A DNA stretch of 64,000 nucleotides from Paenibacillus typhae (GTDB lineage: Bacteria > Bacillota > Bacilli > Paenibacillales > Paenibacillaceae). The position numbers were made by a program, and so were the translations under genes. The notes under the pieces are model-generated. The model did no database searches. It had not been told where the DNA came from and saw nothing but the letters and a program-made list of their open reading frames with translations. Each line of letters begins with the position of its first letter. Within the stretch, counting starts at the first letter, position 1. Shown one piece after another: positions 16,498-25,391 of the stretch. Location: the NCBI RefSeq assembly GCF_900099765.1, contig NZ_FNDX01000018.1, forward strand, positions 40,240-104,239. Reading direction: 5' to 3'.

Positions 16498-17511
16498 TTA
16501 TCCTTTAATTCTGCGATACGTTTCTTCATCTGACACGACATACAGTCTGGCATCCGGCGGAATCGGCTGGTCCAGCTTGCGGTTGATTCCGAGATCGCCG
16601 CGGTCTGACAGCAGGGTGGCCCCCTGAAGCAGCAGCGCCTGGAAGGCCTCCCCATACGTCCGCCAGCCTGCATTTACCGGCACCTCATAGATGTCGTCCC
16701 CATGCTCGCGGCTGAGCAGCTGGCTGATTACCTCCGAATTCCCTTCCTGCAGCGCCGATCTTACGGCAAGCCTGGAAACGGCATCATGCGACAGCACAAA
16801 TTCATTCACCTGGACATGCCGGAAATTCTGAATATGCTTCTCCTGCATAATCTCCACTGTCGTATGTACCTGCGGAGCAATCCGCTCAACACTGGAAATG
16901 ATTAGCAGCGATTTGCCGTCAACCAGCGAGGGTTCGTCAATACGGATGTCACTGAATACAATCGCCGCTCTCGCTCTGCCGATGTTGGCCTTCAGCAGAA
17001 TCTCATCGCTTGAGGCATCCCCGCTGATGAAATGTACCTGCTCCATCTGCTCCAGCGGATGCTTGCCCGATTCGTCAATAATGACAATCTGGCATTTCGG
17101 CGCATAGCACAGAATTTCATCCACGGCTGCCTGCGTTTTCCGGCTCCAGTTAATAAGCACCACATGGTCTGTCCCGTGAAAGCTCAAGGTTCCAGCCCCT
17201 CTCCTTCTCTGTATCTCTCCCATTGCCTCGACAACCTTACCGATCACCAGACTCAGAAGGCCGATACCGAAGATGTACAGAAATATCGTAAATACCTTGC
17301 CTGAAGGCGTGGCGGCAAAATAATCACCATAGCCTACAGTGGACATTGTCGTCATAACCCAGTAGAACGCATTAAACCAGCTGTTAAAGGTGTCAGGCTC
17401 CAGGGCATACGCAATCGTGGCGCTTAACACAACAAAGCACAGGATCATGACAGCAATGGTCTTCTTTTTCAATGCGACCAGCTTGCCGGATAATTTGAGG
17501 AGAAAATGCAC
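16498..17511 (-). CDS. Two-TM potassium channel with RCK (TrkA-N) domain
   Basis: A 337-residue channel subunit. Two membrane helices (about 18-38 and 70-92) flank a pore loop with the K+ selectivity filter TVGYGD (58-63). The cytoplasmic part has an RCK_N/TrkA-N Rossmann domain (about 110-230), with VLINWSRKTQ in place of the usual GxGxxG nucleotide loop, and a C-terminal RCK_C-like domain. It is probably a gated K+ channel. It is the last gene of a six-gene operon, 80 bases after DUF350. Confidence 0.9.
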   Translation of the reverse strand: MHFLLKLSGKLVALKKKTIAVMILCFVVLSATIAYALEPDTFNSWFNAFYWVMTTMSTVGYGDYFAATPSGKVFTIFLYIFGIGLLSLVIGKVVEAMGEIQRRRGAGTLSFHGTDHVVLINWSRKTQAAVDEILCYAPKCQIVIIDESGKHPLEQMEQVHFISGDASSDEILLKANIGRARAAIVFSDIRIDEPSLVDGKSLLIISSVERIAPQVHTTVEIMQEKHIQNFRHVQVNEFVLSHDAVSRLAVRSALQEGNSEVISQLLSREHGDDIYEVPVNAGWRTYGEAFQALLLQGATLLSDRGDLGINRKLDQPIPPDARLYVVSDEETYRRIKG

Positions 17512-17591
17512 CTGCCCGCCCCCTCTTCCCTAGTTAATGTGGCTGCCGCCGGTTTATGGACGGCGTACAGCCGCAGATAAATGCAAAGCGA

Positions 17592-17993
17592 TCAGATAAT
17601 CAGGCTGCTGACCGCAAAAGACGTTCCGATAAATACCAGGCAGAGCATGGTTCCCACAGCCGTGTTCCCCTTCTGCAGCTGCTCTGAAATTCTGAAGCCC
17701 GGAGTGAACAGCTCAAAGATCCAGTACGCCGCAATCAGGCAGACATACCCTACAGCGAACCACAGCATCATATGCCAGATCGACGTATTCGTATATGCCG
17801 CTACACCAAGAATGATCGCCGTAGCCAGGAACTTGCCGCCGAGCGCCAGCGCAACTGCGACATTGCCTTTCTTGATTTCCTCCATGTCCTTAAATGGCGT
17901 CATCAGCGTAAAGACGACCATGCCAAGCACCTGCAGCAGAATAATCGTTAAGACACTGACTACCAGATTAATTACTATCGTCAATTCGCCCAC
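17592..17993 (-). CDS. DUF350 membrane protein
   Basis: A 133-residue protein with four membrane segments arranged as two repeats, each starting with a helix that holds a conserved small-residue pair; the second repeat contains LQKGNTAVGTMLCLVF, typical of DUF350 (YjfL-like). Its function is unknown. Comparative genomics links DUF350 with ATP-grasp, DUF4178/DUF4247, ion-channel and PspA-type genes, and here it sits between a lipoprotein and a K+ channel. It overlaps the upstream gene by 13 bases. Confidence 0.85.
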   Translation of the reverse strand: MGELTIVINLVVSVLTIILLQVLGMVVFTLMTPFKDMEEIKKGNVAVALALGGKFLATAIILGVAAYTNTSIWHMMLWFAVGYVCLIAAYWIFELFTPGFRISEQLQKGNTAVGTMLCLVFIGTSFAVSSLII

Positions 17994-18655
17994 CCCCGAA
18001 ATTTCGCATAAGCCGAATCATAGTCGGCAAAATCATGCACTTCCTCCAGCACCACTGAAGCTGTCTTGGCCTTCTCCAGTGCCTTGTAGCGCTCGTCATC
18101 TATCGGCTGCTTGATCCGGTTGCCGGAGGGCAGCTCGAGCACCGCAAAGTTTCTTGTCTTCTCCTGGTATTTCGTTTTGTATACCCCGACAAGGTCCACA
18201 TCCGTTGTAATCGATACCTTCAGATTCTTCAGATCCTCTGCCGCGGTGTTCTGGTCAGGATACGATTTAAGCGTCATCCATTCAGACAGCCGGACCTCGT
18301 TCTTCTGATCGGCAGTGGTCGTCATCTCGGCATCCATGAACTGCAGTGTCCAGATCTTGTCGCCCGTAGCATAGTTCCCGTCGTTGGGCAGCAGCTCATT
18401 ATCCGGCAAAACGGTCATGTCACTGCCGATCAGATCGCCCACCGTGCTCTCAACCACCCGGTAATCCCAGGGTACACGCGAGACACTGTCCGTGGTCTCC
18501 GCTGAAGTGCCGGTGTGAAAAACACTGTCCTCATTGCTGGAGCAGGCGCTGAGCAGCAGCACGGCAATCATCAGCATGCCAAGCATCGCAGCCAGCCGGG
18601 CTCTTGCCATTCCTGCAGTCCGCCCCATATTCCCTCTATTCCTATTCAAGCTCAC
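17981..18655 (-). CDS. Lipoprotein, probably DUF4247 type
   Basis: A 224-residue lipoprotein with an extended basic N-terminus and a lipobox LLSAC (lipid Cys 38). The mature part contains a predicted alpha/beta domain with WDYRVVESTVGDLIGS and VPWDYR motifs. Context (DUF350, ATP-grasp, channel) and general layout suggest DUF4247, but I am not certain of the family. It is anchored on the outer face of the membrane. It overlaps both neighbours (14 and 13 bases), so it is translationally coupled. Confidence 0.75.
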   Translation of the reverse strand: MSLNRNRGNMGRTAGMARARLAAMLGMLMIAVLLLSACSSNEDSVFHTGTSAETTDSVSRVPWDYRVVESTVGDLIGSDMTVLPDNELLPNDGNYATGDKIWTLQFMDAEMTTTADQKNEVRLSEWMTLKSYPDQNTAAEDLKNLKVSITTDVDLVGVYKTKYQEKTRNFAVLELPSGNRIKQPIDDERYKALEKAKTASVVLEEVHDFADYDSAYAKFRGWAN

Positions 18656-19853
18656 TCACTCCTAGCGCAATAAAATGACTGGCATTGCCTGTAATCGGTC
18701 CGCCAGCCCGCCCGAGCAGCCCGCAGGGCTTCCCGTTGATCACGAACATACCGGTCAGCAGGTGAAGCTCACCCTCGGAAGTATGGATCCGGGCAAGCTC
18801 AGCTCTTTTCTGGTATACGGTCGGGAACAAGACACTGCTGTCAAAGCCTTCCTCGTCCGCAAGCTCCAGCTCGCCGCTGTCATTGAACAGGCGTACAGAT
18901 CCGCCCTCGCGGCCAAATACCGATTTGGACACGAAGCTTCCCGAGAATACCGGCTTGTTGTACGTCGGCAGAACATAGCGGGAGATTACCTGCCGCTCCT
19001 CCTCTGTGAACAGCAGCCCCAGCTCATACATGCCCCATACGGCGGCAACCAGGCCCTTGGATTGCAGCAGGATGCTGTGCGGCCCGTTGAACAGCTGAAG
19101 CCGCCCTGTCTCTACGGCGTAGGCAAGCGCATCGCCGCCTTCATCTACTGCCATCCATTCCTTGGGATACAGGGCAAACATCCGCTCAATACGCCGGTTC
19201 TGCCCGTCATACACGTTGCCGTTATCAATCCACAGCTCGAGGCAGTCCACACACATTATATCCAGACCGCTGTGGTGTACAAGTGCCTCAATGGTCCCTG
19301 AATCCTCCTGGTGGGTGCCGTAAGCAACACAGGCAGCGGTGTCCGGACGCTCATGGCCCCAGGCTGCAGCCAGCAGCTCTTTCATTTCCCCGTTCGGACT
19401 TCCGATTCCGGCCTGCTCACAGATCCACGGCGTCGCGATGGACGCTTCCACATATCCTGTCGGCGTGTCTGCGTTCAGCTCCAGCAGCTTGATCGTCCCG
19501 TCATCCGCTACGGCAAAATCAAACCGGGCATACCGGCTGATCAGCCCCGGTTCGGGCAGAGGTGTATCATCCAGCATCTGCCACAGTACCGGCGGAATGC
19601 CGAGCAGCTCATATAAATCCTGTCTGCGGTGGACATAACGCACTGCCTTATCCAGAATTCCCCACAGCTTCTCCGAGGCATCGGCCAGCTCCCTGTATGT
19701 CTCTGCTGACATTACAGCAATAGCGTCCAGCCAGTATTCCTCCTCCTCAAGATCGGCCCACGTGAATCCAAGCTCACGCAGCCGTTCTACCCGCGGCGCA
19801 CGCTCCAGACCCGACTGGTCCAGCAGTTGAAAAACGCTGCTTCCCGGGCTCAT
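18642..19853 (-). CDS. Glutathionylspermidine-synthase-like ATP-grasp enzyme
   Basis: A 403-residue enzyme of the glutathionylspermidine synthase C-terminal (ATP-grasp) family. The signature KLLELNADTPTGYVEAS (about residues 124-140) and the nucleotide-binding VFGREGGSVRL segment (about 313-323) are intact. The family forms amide bonds between a carboxylate and an amine using ATP. Firmicutes do not make glutathionylspermidine, so the substrate is likely a different peptide or a polyamine-like amine; family proteins in such operons are thought to modify an envelope component. The start codon overlaps the stop of the Ser-rich gene by four bases. Confidence 0.85.
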   Translation of the reverse strand: MSPGSSVFQLLDQSGLERAPRVERLRELGFTWADLEEEEYWLDAIAVMSAETYRELADASEKLWGILDKAVRYVHRRQDLYELLGIPPVLWQMLDDTPLPEPGLISRYARFDFAVADDGTIKLLELNADTPTGYVEASIATPWICEQAGIGSPNGEMKELLAAAWGHERPDTAACVAYGTHQEDSGTIEALVHHSGLDIMCVDCLELWIDNGNVYDGQNRRIERMFALYPKEWMAVDEGGDALAYAVETGRLQLFNGPHSILLQSKGLVAAVWGMYELGLLFTEEERQVISRYVLPTYNKPVFSGSFVSKSVFGREGGSVRLFNDSGELELADEEGFDSSVLFPTVYQKRAELARIHTSEGELHLLTGMFVINGKPCGLLGRAGGPITGNASHFIALGVSELE

Positions 19854-20584
19854 CCGCCGAAACCGCTGCTTCTGCTTGAGCTCTTGGAGGATGAGCTCTT
19901 GGAGCTGCCTGATTTGACAGATGAGCTTGACTTGCTGCTTGAGCCCGATGAGGAGCCCAGTCCGCTTGATTTCCCGCCCACTCCGCCGGCAGAGGAGGAG
20001 CCTCTGCGGGTGATCGAGCCGGTTGAGGATGTAGATGTCTTCGGTTTAACGACTGACCCGGTGACCTGTTTGTTCTGAAAGCTTCCGCTGTTATACGTCG
20101 GCGGCTTATAGGTGGTCCGGGTGCCTCCGTAATAAGTGGGCCGGTCATTGTACCAGCCCCTGGAGGAGTAGTTGGATCCGCTGTTAAACAGCATGTGGTA
20201 CAGCAGCAGATCATCCCAGCCGAAGCCGTTACTGTACCCGCCGTAATTGTTGATTACCGTCGTTCCGCCGGAAGAAACAACGCCGGTTCCCTCCTGCACG
20301 GTCTCCTCGGTATTCTCCTCCGGATAAGGAATGTTCCAGTCCACATTTGCGTCAAAATAGGCCTTGACCTCTTCAGTCGACCACGATACCAGCTGCGGCT
20401 CGCTGCCTGTGCTCCCGCCGGTGGCGTGAACGCCCCCGGGAACGAACATCGCATTTGCCAGCAGGGCGATGCCCAGAGAGGTTGACAGAACTCGCAGCGG
20501 CTTGCCTTCCGCGTTCAGCAATCGGGGCCCGCCGCTGTCCCTGGCAGGCTCCTTTGCCTTTTTCTCATCATTTTCCACAATCAT
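19850..20584 (-). CDS. Ser/Gly-rich exported low-complexity protein
   Basis: A 244-residue protein: a charged cytoplasmic head (1-29), one membrane or signal segment (about 30-48, ending before HATGG), an acidic middle region with EENTEETVQEG, a Tyr/Asn/Gly-rich stretch (about 110-165) and a tail of about 60 residues made almost only of Ser, Lys and Gly and ending SGFGG. The family is unknown. Such tails are typical of surface-exposed or matrix-forming proteins, and in this operon it could be the acceptor for the ATP-grasp ligase (inference). Confidence 0.75.
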   Translation of the reverse strand: MIVENDEKKAKEPARDSGGPRLLNAEGKPLRVLSTSLGIALLANAMFVPGGVHATGGSTGSEPQLVSWSTEEVKAYFDANVDWNIPYPEENTEETVQEGTGVVSSGGTTVINNYGGYSNGFGWDDLLLYHMLFNSGSNYSSRGWYNDRPTYYGGTRTTYKPPTYNSGSFQNKQVTGSVVKPKTSTSSTGSITRRGSSSAGGVGGKSSGLGSSSGSSSKSSSSVKSGSSKSSSSKSSSRSSGFGG

Positions 20585-20606
20585 TGCCTCCTTTCTCTAG
20601 CGCTGT

Positions 20607-20825
20607 CTAACCCTCAGTGCGCATCGGAACAAGCAGAAGCTCCAGCTTCCCTTGATCCACATTGAGTCTTCCTTCCACCGTCTCGTATTCCTTGCTGCCG
20701 ACCACCAGGTAATTGACATGCTCCAGGGCGGTAATCATGTTCATGCTCCATACCCGCTCCTCAATGACGCGCAGGTCACCTTCAGGCAGCTTTTCAAACA
20801 AAATGACGCTCATTCCATTATCCAC
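20607..20825 (-). CDS. Small protein of unknown function, first gene of the stress-type operon
   Basis: A 72-residue cytoplasmic protein, beta-rich, with a conserved-looking ending in KLELLLVPMRTEG. The start could be GTG at 20825 or ATG at 20813; AGGAAGGAAG lies upstream of the former. It leads the operon by 22 bases. The family is not recognised. Confidence 0.65.
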   Translation of the reverse strand: MDNGMSVILFEKLPEGDLRVIEERVWSMNMITALEHVNYLVVGSKEYETVEGRLNVDQGKLELLLVPMRTEG

Positions 20826-21000
20826 TAAATGACACTTCCTTCCTGTTAACTATTACGCTTCTGATACGCAAATATCCTCTTTCCGTTTCATCTTCCAAAG
20901 CACCTGTGTGCAGTTCCGGCGGAAGAAAAATAGCTGAACAGCAGCGCATATGGCAATGCGGGCAACTCAGCTACATAAAGCTACAGACCATGAATTTTTG

Positions 21001-22125
21001 CTAAAAGGCATTTTGAACCCAGCTGTCCATTATACTGCCCGGACCGATGCCCAGATCATTCTGCAGAAGCATTTTATAATGATCATAATGATTCCGGAAT
21101 CCGGGGAAATCGCCTAGTGCGGCATAACTCCGCAAGGCCAGCCGGCAGATATCCTCCGAATAGGGGTCAACCTCCTGCAATGCGGACAACCGGGCAAGCG
21201 CCTGCCGCGGACGATCCGTATCCAGCTCATATTCAGCCGACCGCAGCGACATCTGAATATAATTGGCCTGCAGCTCCTTGCGCTTTGCCTCTGCCCAGTT
21301 GTAATGATGCTCACCCAGATAATCCCCGCGGTATAATGCCAGTACAGCCTCCCGGCGCTCCCAGTCCTGTTCGTCCTTCACGGCACCGCCCTGCCAGCCC
21401 TGTACGAACTGCTCCACGTCGAGCGGAGCATTTCCGGTGACCAGACGGTAGCGTTCCTGTGAAAATTCAACCGTGACCTCCATCCCCCACGTCTTGAGCA
21501 GCTTGCGGATGTGGTACACCGTTGTATGCAGATTGGTCACCGCCTTCTCCGGCTTGAAATCCGGCCAGACGAGATCCACAATCATATCCTTGAGCACCCA
21601 TTGCCCGCGGTAGTGCAGCATCAGCGCCAGCACCTCCTGCGCTTTGCTGGTCCGCCAAAGCGTTTTTCTGCCGGCATCGTTCCTGTCCATGAATTCCAGC
21701 CGCTTGAAGCAAAGAATCCACGGGTTATCAGCCTGTTCCGCGGCAGCCGGCTGCGGAGCGGCCTGCTCCTCACGGCTGACCAGCCGCTCCAGCGTTTTGT
21801 TCAGCCGCTGTGCCGTGACCGGCTTCAGCAGATAATCCGCCGCATTCAGCTCAAAGGCATCAATCGCATAGTCACTGTATGCCGTGATATAAACAATCCG
21901 GATATTGCGGTCCACCTTCATAATATGCTCGGCTGCCTCCAGGCCGTTCATTTCCGGCATTCCGATATCCAGGAAGATGATATCGGCCTTCTCCTGCTCC
22001 AGATGCTGCAGCCCCAGCCTTGCCGAGGTATATTTACCGGCAACCTGCAGCCGTCCGTCTTTCGCAAGGAGCCGTTCAAGATGCTGCAGTGCGGGTTTTT
22101 CGTCATCTATTAATATTGCCCTCAT
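21001..22125 (-). CDS. Response regulator with SARP-like DNA-binding and BTAD domains
   Basis: A 374-residue transcription regulator. The N-terminal receiver domain (1-120) has the phospho-acceptor D53 (FLDIGMP) and switch residues T79 and K101. A winged-helix DNA-binding domain (about 150-240) contains TNLHTTVYHIRKLLK, and a C-terminal bacterial transcriptional activation domain of TPR-like helices (about 245-374) follows, as in SARP activators. The kinase gene ends 24 bases upstream, so the two form an operon and very likely a signalling pair. Confidence 0.92.
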   Translation of the reverse strand: MRAILIDDEKPALQHLERLLAKDGRLQVAGKYTSARLGLQHLEQEKADIIFLDIGMPEMNGLEAAEHIMKVDRNIRIVYITAYSDYAIDAFELNAADYLLKPVTAQRLNKTLERLVSREEQAAPQPAAAEQADNPWILCFKRLEFMDRNDAGRKTLWRTSKAQEVLALMLHYRGQWVLKDMIVDLVWPDFKPEKAVTNLHTTVYHIRKLLKTWGMEVTVEFSQERYRLVTGNAPLDVEQFVQGWQGGAVKDEQDWERREAVLALYRGDYLGEHHYNWAEAKRKELQANYIQMSLRSAEYELDTDRPRQALARLSALQEVDPYSEDICRLALRSYAALGDFPGFRNHYDHYKMLLQNDLGIGPGSIMDSWVQNAF

Positions 22126-22149
22126 AAGCCAGGTTCACCTCTTGTCAGG

Positions 22150-25100
22150 TCATTCGAGCACCGGGCCGGTCCGCGGAATAGCATAGGAAATCCGGGTTCC
22201 GGTGCCAGGCTCGCTTTCTATTATCAGTCCGGTACCATAAATCTTGAGCAGCCGCCGCTGGATATTTCTCAAGCCGATTCCGCCTTCGGTGCGTTCTTCA
22301 GACAGAATTTCGCCGATCCGCTCCCGGGACATGCCGATACCGTTATCCGTTACGGCTACCACCAGCTGGCGCGGCAGCAGACGGATCGACAGCGTGACGG
22401 TCCCGCCGGCTTCCTTCTTCATCAGCCCATGGTTCACGGCATTTTCCACGATCGGCTGAATGCTCAGCGGAGGAACCAGTTCCCGGATCGGGTCCGGAAG
22501 ATCAAATTCGATTTTCAACCTGTCATCGAATCTTGCCTTCTCCAGAGCCAGATAGGAACGGACCAGTTCAAGCTCCTTCTCAATCGGCACGGTCTGCCCG
22601 CGGTTCTGAAAATCAAAGCTGCTGCGCAGATACATGCTGAGATCCAGCAGCAGGTCCGTGGCCTTGTCCGGATCATCAGGGCACACGGAGATAATGGCAT
22701 TAAGCGCGTTATACAAAAAATGCGGCTTGATCTGCGCCTGCAGAAAGGCGATCTCCGTCTCCACGGACTTGCGGATCAGCTTGCGCATATCAAGCAGCGT
22801 CTGCACCCGGGCCCGGAATTCCCTCAGCTCCACCGGCTGGATCAGGTAGTCGTTAGCACCCGCTTCAAAGATAGCCTGAATATCCTCCGCACGGGTTCCC
22901 GCAGCCAGAACAAGAATCGGCAGCTCGGACAGGATGAACCGCTCCCGGATGGCCTGGCACAGAACCAGCCCCGGCATTTCCGGTATCGCCCAGTCCATAA
23001 TAACAAGGTCGATATCCGGCTGCTCCTGCATCAGCAGCAGCGCCTGCGGACCGCTGACTGCCGTAATAACCAGATGACCTTCCAGCCGCAGGGCATTGGA
23101 GAGCACCTGGAGGTTAACCGGATCATTATCAACGACCAGGATGGTGCAGCATTCCGCGTCCTGCAGCAGCGCCGGTTCATCCGCCTTCAGCTCGGAGGCT
23201 GCGGCGGTTTCCCAGCCGGTAACCTCCAGATAATCGTCATTGAGAAGCACTGCCCGCTCCTCCATCACCGGCAGGGTGAAGCGGAATACAGTCCCTTGGC
23301 CAAGGGTAGACTCTCCTTCAATCATCCCGCCGTTAAGCTCTACAAGCTTTTGGGTAATGCTGAGGCCCAGCCCGTTCTCACGGTACAGCTTCTGGGCTGA
23401 GGCCCCTTGCGGATCATAGGCATCAAAGATCGTCCGCAGCCGCTCCGGCGGCAGTCCCGATCCGTTATCAGCCACCTGAATAACCACATATTTCTTTTTA
23501 ACCTCAGCGGATACAGTAATCACACCCTGCTGGGTATAATTCACAGCATTTGCCAGCAAATTGAACAGGATCTGCGCCAGCCGCTGTTCATCCGTCTCAA
23601 GCAGCGGCAGCGACTCCGGCAGCTCCAGGCGGAAGCTGAGCTTGGGATTGCCCGTGACATGACGGGTAACCTCCATTACAGAGGATGCGACACTGCGCAG
23701 GTTAACCGCCTGCCGCTGCAGAAACAGATCCCCGTGGTTCAGCTTGGCGAAATCTGACATATCATTGATCAGAGCGGACAGCCTTTTCCCGGCCGATACA
23801 ATCATCGACAGCTGTCCGGTCTGCTGGGCGGTCAATGGTCCTGCTGCCCCTTCTGCCATCGTCTGGGCAATATTGACGATCCCCTGCAGAGGATCTCGCA
23901 GCTCGCGGGAGGTATCAGCCATGAAATCATCCTTTAGCCCATCCAGTGTCTGCAGCCTGCGGGACAGCTGCTCTACTTCAAGGAAAGAGGCAGCGTATTG
24001 GCGGGTCATCAGAATGGCCTGAAAGAAGCCGAACAGGATAATTTCATAGGACAGCACATAGTAATGAAAGGGCATGCTGCTGAAGCTGACCAGATAAAAG
24101 ATGATAACTACGCTGAGGCTCTCTATACTGACCATCATCATAAACCTGTTTTTGCGGTTCTGCAGTGTACCCGTAATCATAGAGTAAAGCACAAAGCTTA
24201 TGGCAACAACGCCCCAGGTTAGCAGCAGCCCTTCCAGATAACTGAAATACTGTGCCGGAACGAACACGGCAATCAGCAGCAGCACTGCCGTAATTGCCCT
24301 TGATGCCTTCATAACCGCCTGAGGCATCGGATAATTGATTGAATTAGCCACATAGCGGAGCAGGTAATAATAAACCAGTGTGGAGGATGCCAGCTGGAGC
24401 TTCAGTACAATTTCATACGACAGTCCGGGAAGCACGGCGGCAATGAGCTTTTCACCATGCGTCAGAATATACACCAGGGCAGCGATGCTGAACAGGCCCA
24501 GGTACAGGGTAATCCCCCGGCTGGCCTTTACCTTGGAGAACATCAGCAGAAACAGGGCCAGGGCAAAAAAACCGAATATGGTTGCCCCGTCGACAAACAA
24601 GGCGAACTCCCGGTGCTTCAGGATCGATGCCTGATCACCGATAATAATCGGCTGAATGATGCCGCCGGAAGAATAGTTATAGTTCGCCACCTGTACAATA
24701 ATCTCCAGCCTGCTGCCGTCTACACCGGCAAATCCCATATAGGGAATATTGTTGGCCTTGCTCTCGGAAGGGGAGGATGCCGGCAGGCCGCTGTTTCCAA
24801 TCTCCTGGCCGTTCAGGAAGATCTTGCTGGCCATCCGGATATTTAGCGAACGCAAGCCGTATACGACTGACTTGCCGTCAGGAATCATGGCCTGCAGGCG
24901 GTATGTGGCATAGCCCTTGGCCTGGCTGGTACCGTCATCTGCCAGGTAGTCGTTCCATTTATCCGGCACATTGATCATCGCGGATACTTCGGGAGCAGAC
25001 CTCCCTGTACGGGCAGGCTGGAAATCTTCCGGCGTAAGCAGCCTGCCGCGGTAAAACTCCCACTCCCCGTTCAGCTTCAGCGCCCCGTCCTGCCGGAAAT

Positions 25101-25239
25101 CCCAGTCCCGCAGATCGATTACCCCCTGCCTCGACACAGGCAGCACCTGAGAACCCGTTAAATTCTGAAGGATGGAGAACAGCGGCACTATGCAGACCAG
25201 CAGCAGGCTGGCCAGCACGCTCAGCCAGTACTTCCTCAT
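22150..25239 (-). CDS. Large hybrid sensor kinase with 7TMR-DISM input and two kinase modules
   Basis: A 1029-residue membrane kinase. Order: N-terminal helix, extracellular 7TMR-DISM beta domain (about 40-210), seven membrane helices (215-410), a first HisKA-like/HATPase module (430-660), a receiver domain (about 695-815 with the acceptor in IMDWAIP), then a LytS/YesM-type kinase module with QIKPHFLYN (His840) and its own HATPase (about 920-1025). In the first module the phospho-acceptor region reads S-R445-E-L-R, so the canonical His is replaced by Arg, although N and G boxes remain. Signalling is therefore expected through His840 to the receiver of the adjacent regulator. Confidence 0.92.
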   Translation of the reverse strand: MRKYWLSVLASLLLVCIVPLFSILQNLTGSQVLPVSRQGVIDLRDWDFRQDGALKLNGEWEFYRGRLLTPEDFQPARTGRSAPEVSAMINVPDKWNDYLADDGTSQAKGYATYRLQAMIPDGKSVVYGLRSLNIRMASKIFLNGQEIGNSGLPASSPSESKANNIPYMGFAGVDGSRLEIIVQVANYNYSSGGIIQPIIIGDQASILKHREFALFVDGATIFGFFALALFLLMFSKVKASRGITLYLGLFSIAALVYILTHGEKLIAAVLPGLSYEIVLKLQLASSTLVYYYLLRYVANSINYPMPQAVMKASRAITAVLLLIAVFVPAQYFSYLEGLLLTWGVVAISFVLYSMITGTLQNRKNRFMMMVSIESLSVVIIFYLVSFSSMPFHYYVLSYEIILFGFFQAILMTRQYAASFLEVEQLSRRLQTLDGLKDDFMADTSRELRDPLQGIVNIAQTMAEGAAGPLTAQQTGQLSMIVSAGKRLSALINDMSDFAKLNHGDLFLQRQAVNLRSVASSVMEVTRHVTGNPKLSFRLELPESLPLLETDEQRLAQILFNLLANAVNYTQQGVITVSAEVKKKYVVIQVADNGSGLPPERLRTIFDAYDPQGASAQKLYRENGLGLSITQKLVELNGGMIEGESTLGQGTVFRFTLPVMEERAVLLNDDYLEVTGWETAAASELKADEPALLQDAECCTILVVDNDPVNLQVLSNALRLEGHLVITAVSGPQALLLMQEQPDIDLVIMDWAIPEMPGLVLCQAIRERFILSELPILVLAAGTRAEDIQAIFEAGANDYLIQPVELREFRARVQTLLDMRKLIRKSVETEIAFLQAQIKPHFLYNALNAIISVCPDDPDKATDLLLDLSMYLRSSFDFQNRGQTVPIEKELELVRSYLALEKARFDDRLKIEFDLPDPIRELVPPLSIQPIVENAVNHGLMKKEAGGTVTLSIRLLPRQLVVAVTDNGIGMSRERIGEILSEERTEGGIGLRNIQRRLLKIYGTGLIIESEPGTGTRISYAIPRTGPVLE

Positions 25240-25321
25240 ACTCAGGGCCCCCTCCTAAAATTCAAGCTTATAAAAATTTAATATTTTCCAAAAAATTATA
25301 CATTGGAATGCTGTTATAAAA

Positions 25322-25356
25322 AAGAAAAAAACCGATCCCTTATATTTCGGAATCGG
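25322..25356 (-). terminator. Terminator of the xpt-pbuX operon
   Basis: On the minus strand CCGATTCC pairs with GGGATCGG and is followed by TTTTTTTCTTT. It begins about 35 bases after the pbuX stop. Confidence 0.85.
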
Positions 25357-25391
25357 CGGCTGATCTTGTTATACTTCAAAACTGGTAAGTT

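Noticed and set aside
22429..23400. 323-residue plus-strand frame inside the hybrid kinase gene
   Set aside because: Shadow frame of high-GC codons; no domain and no ribosome site.
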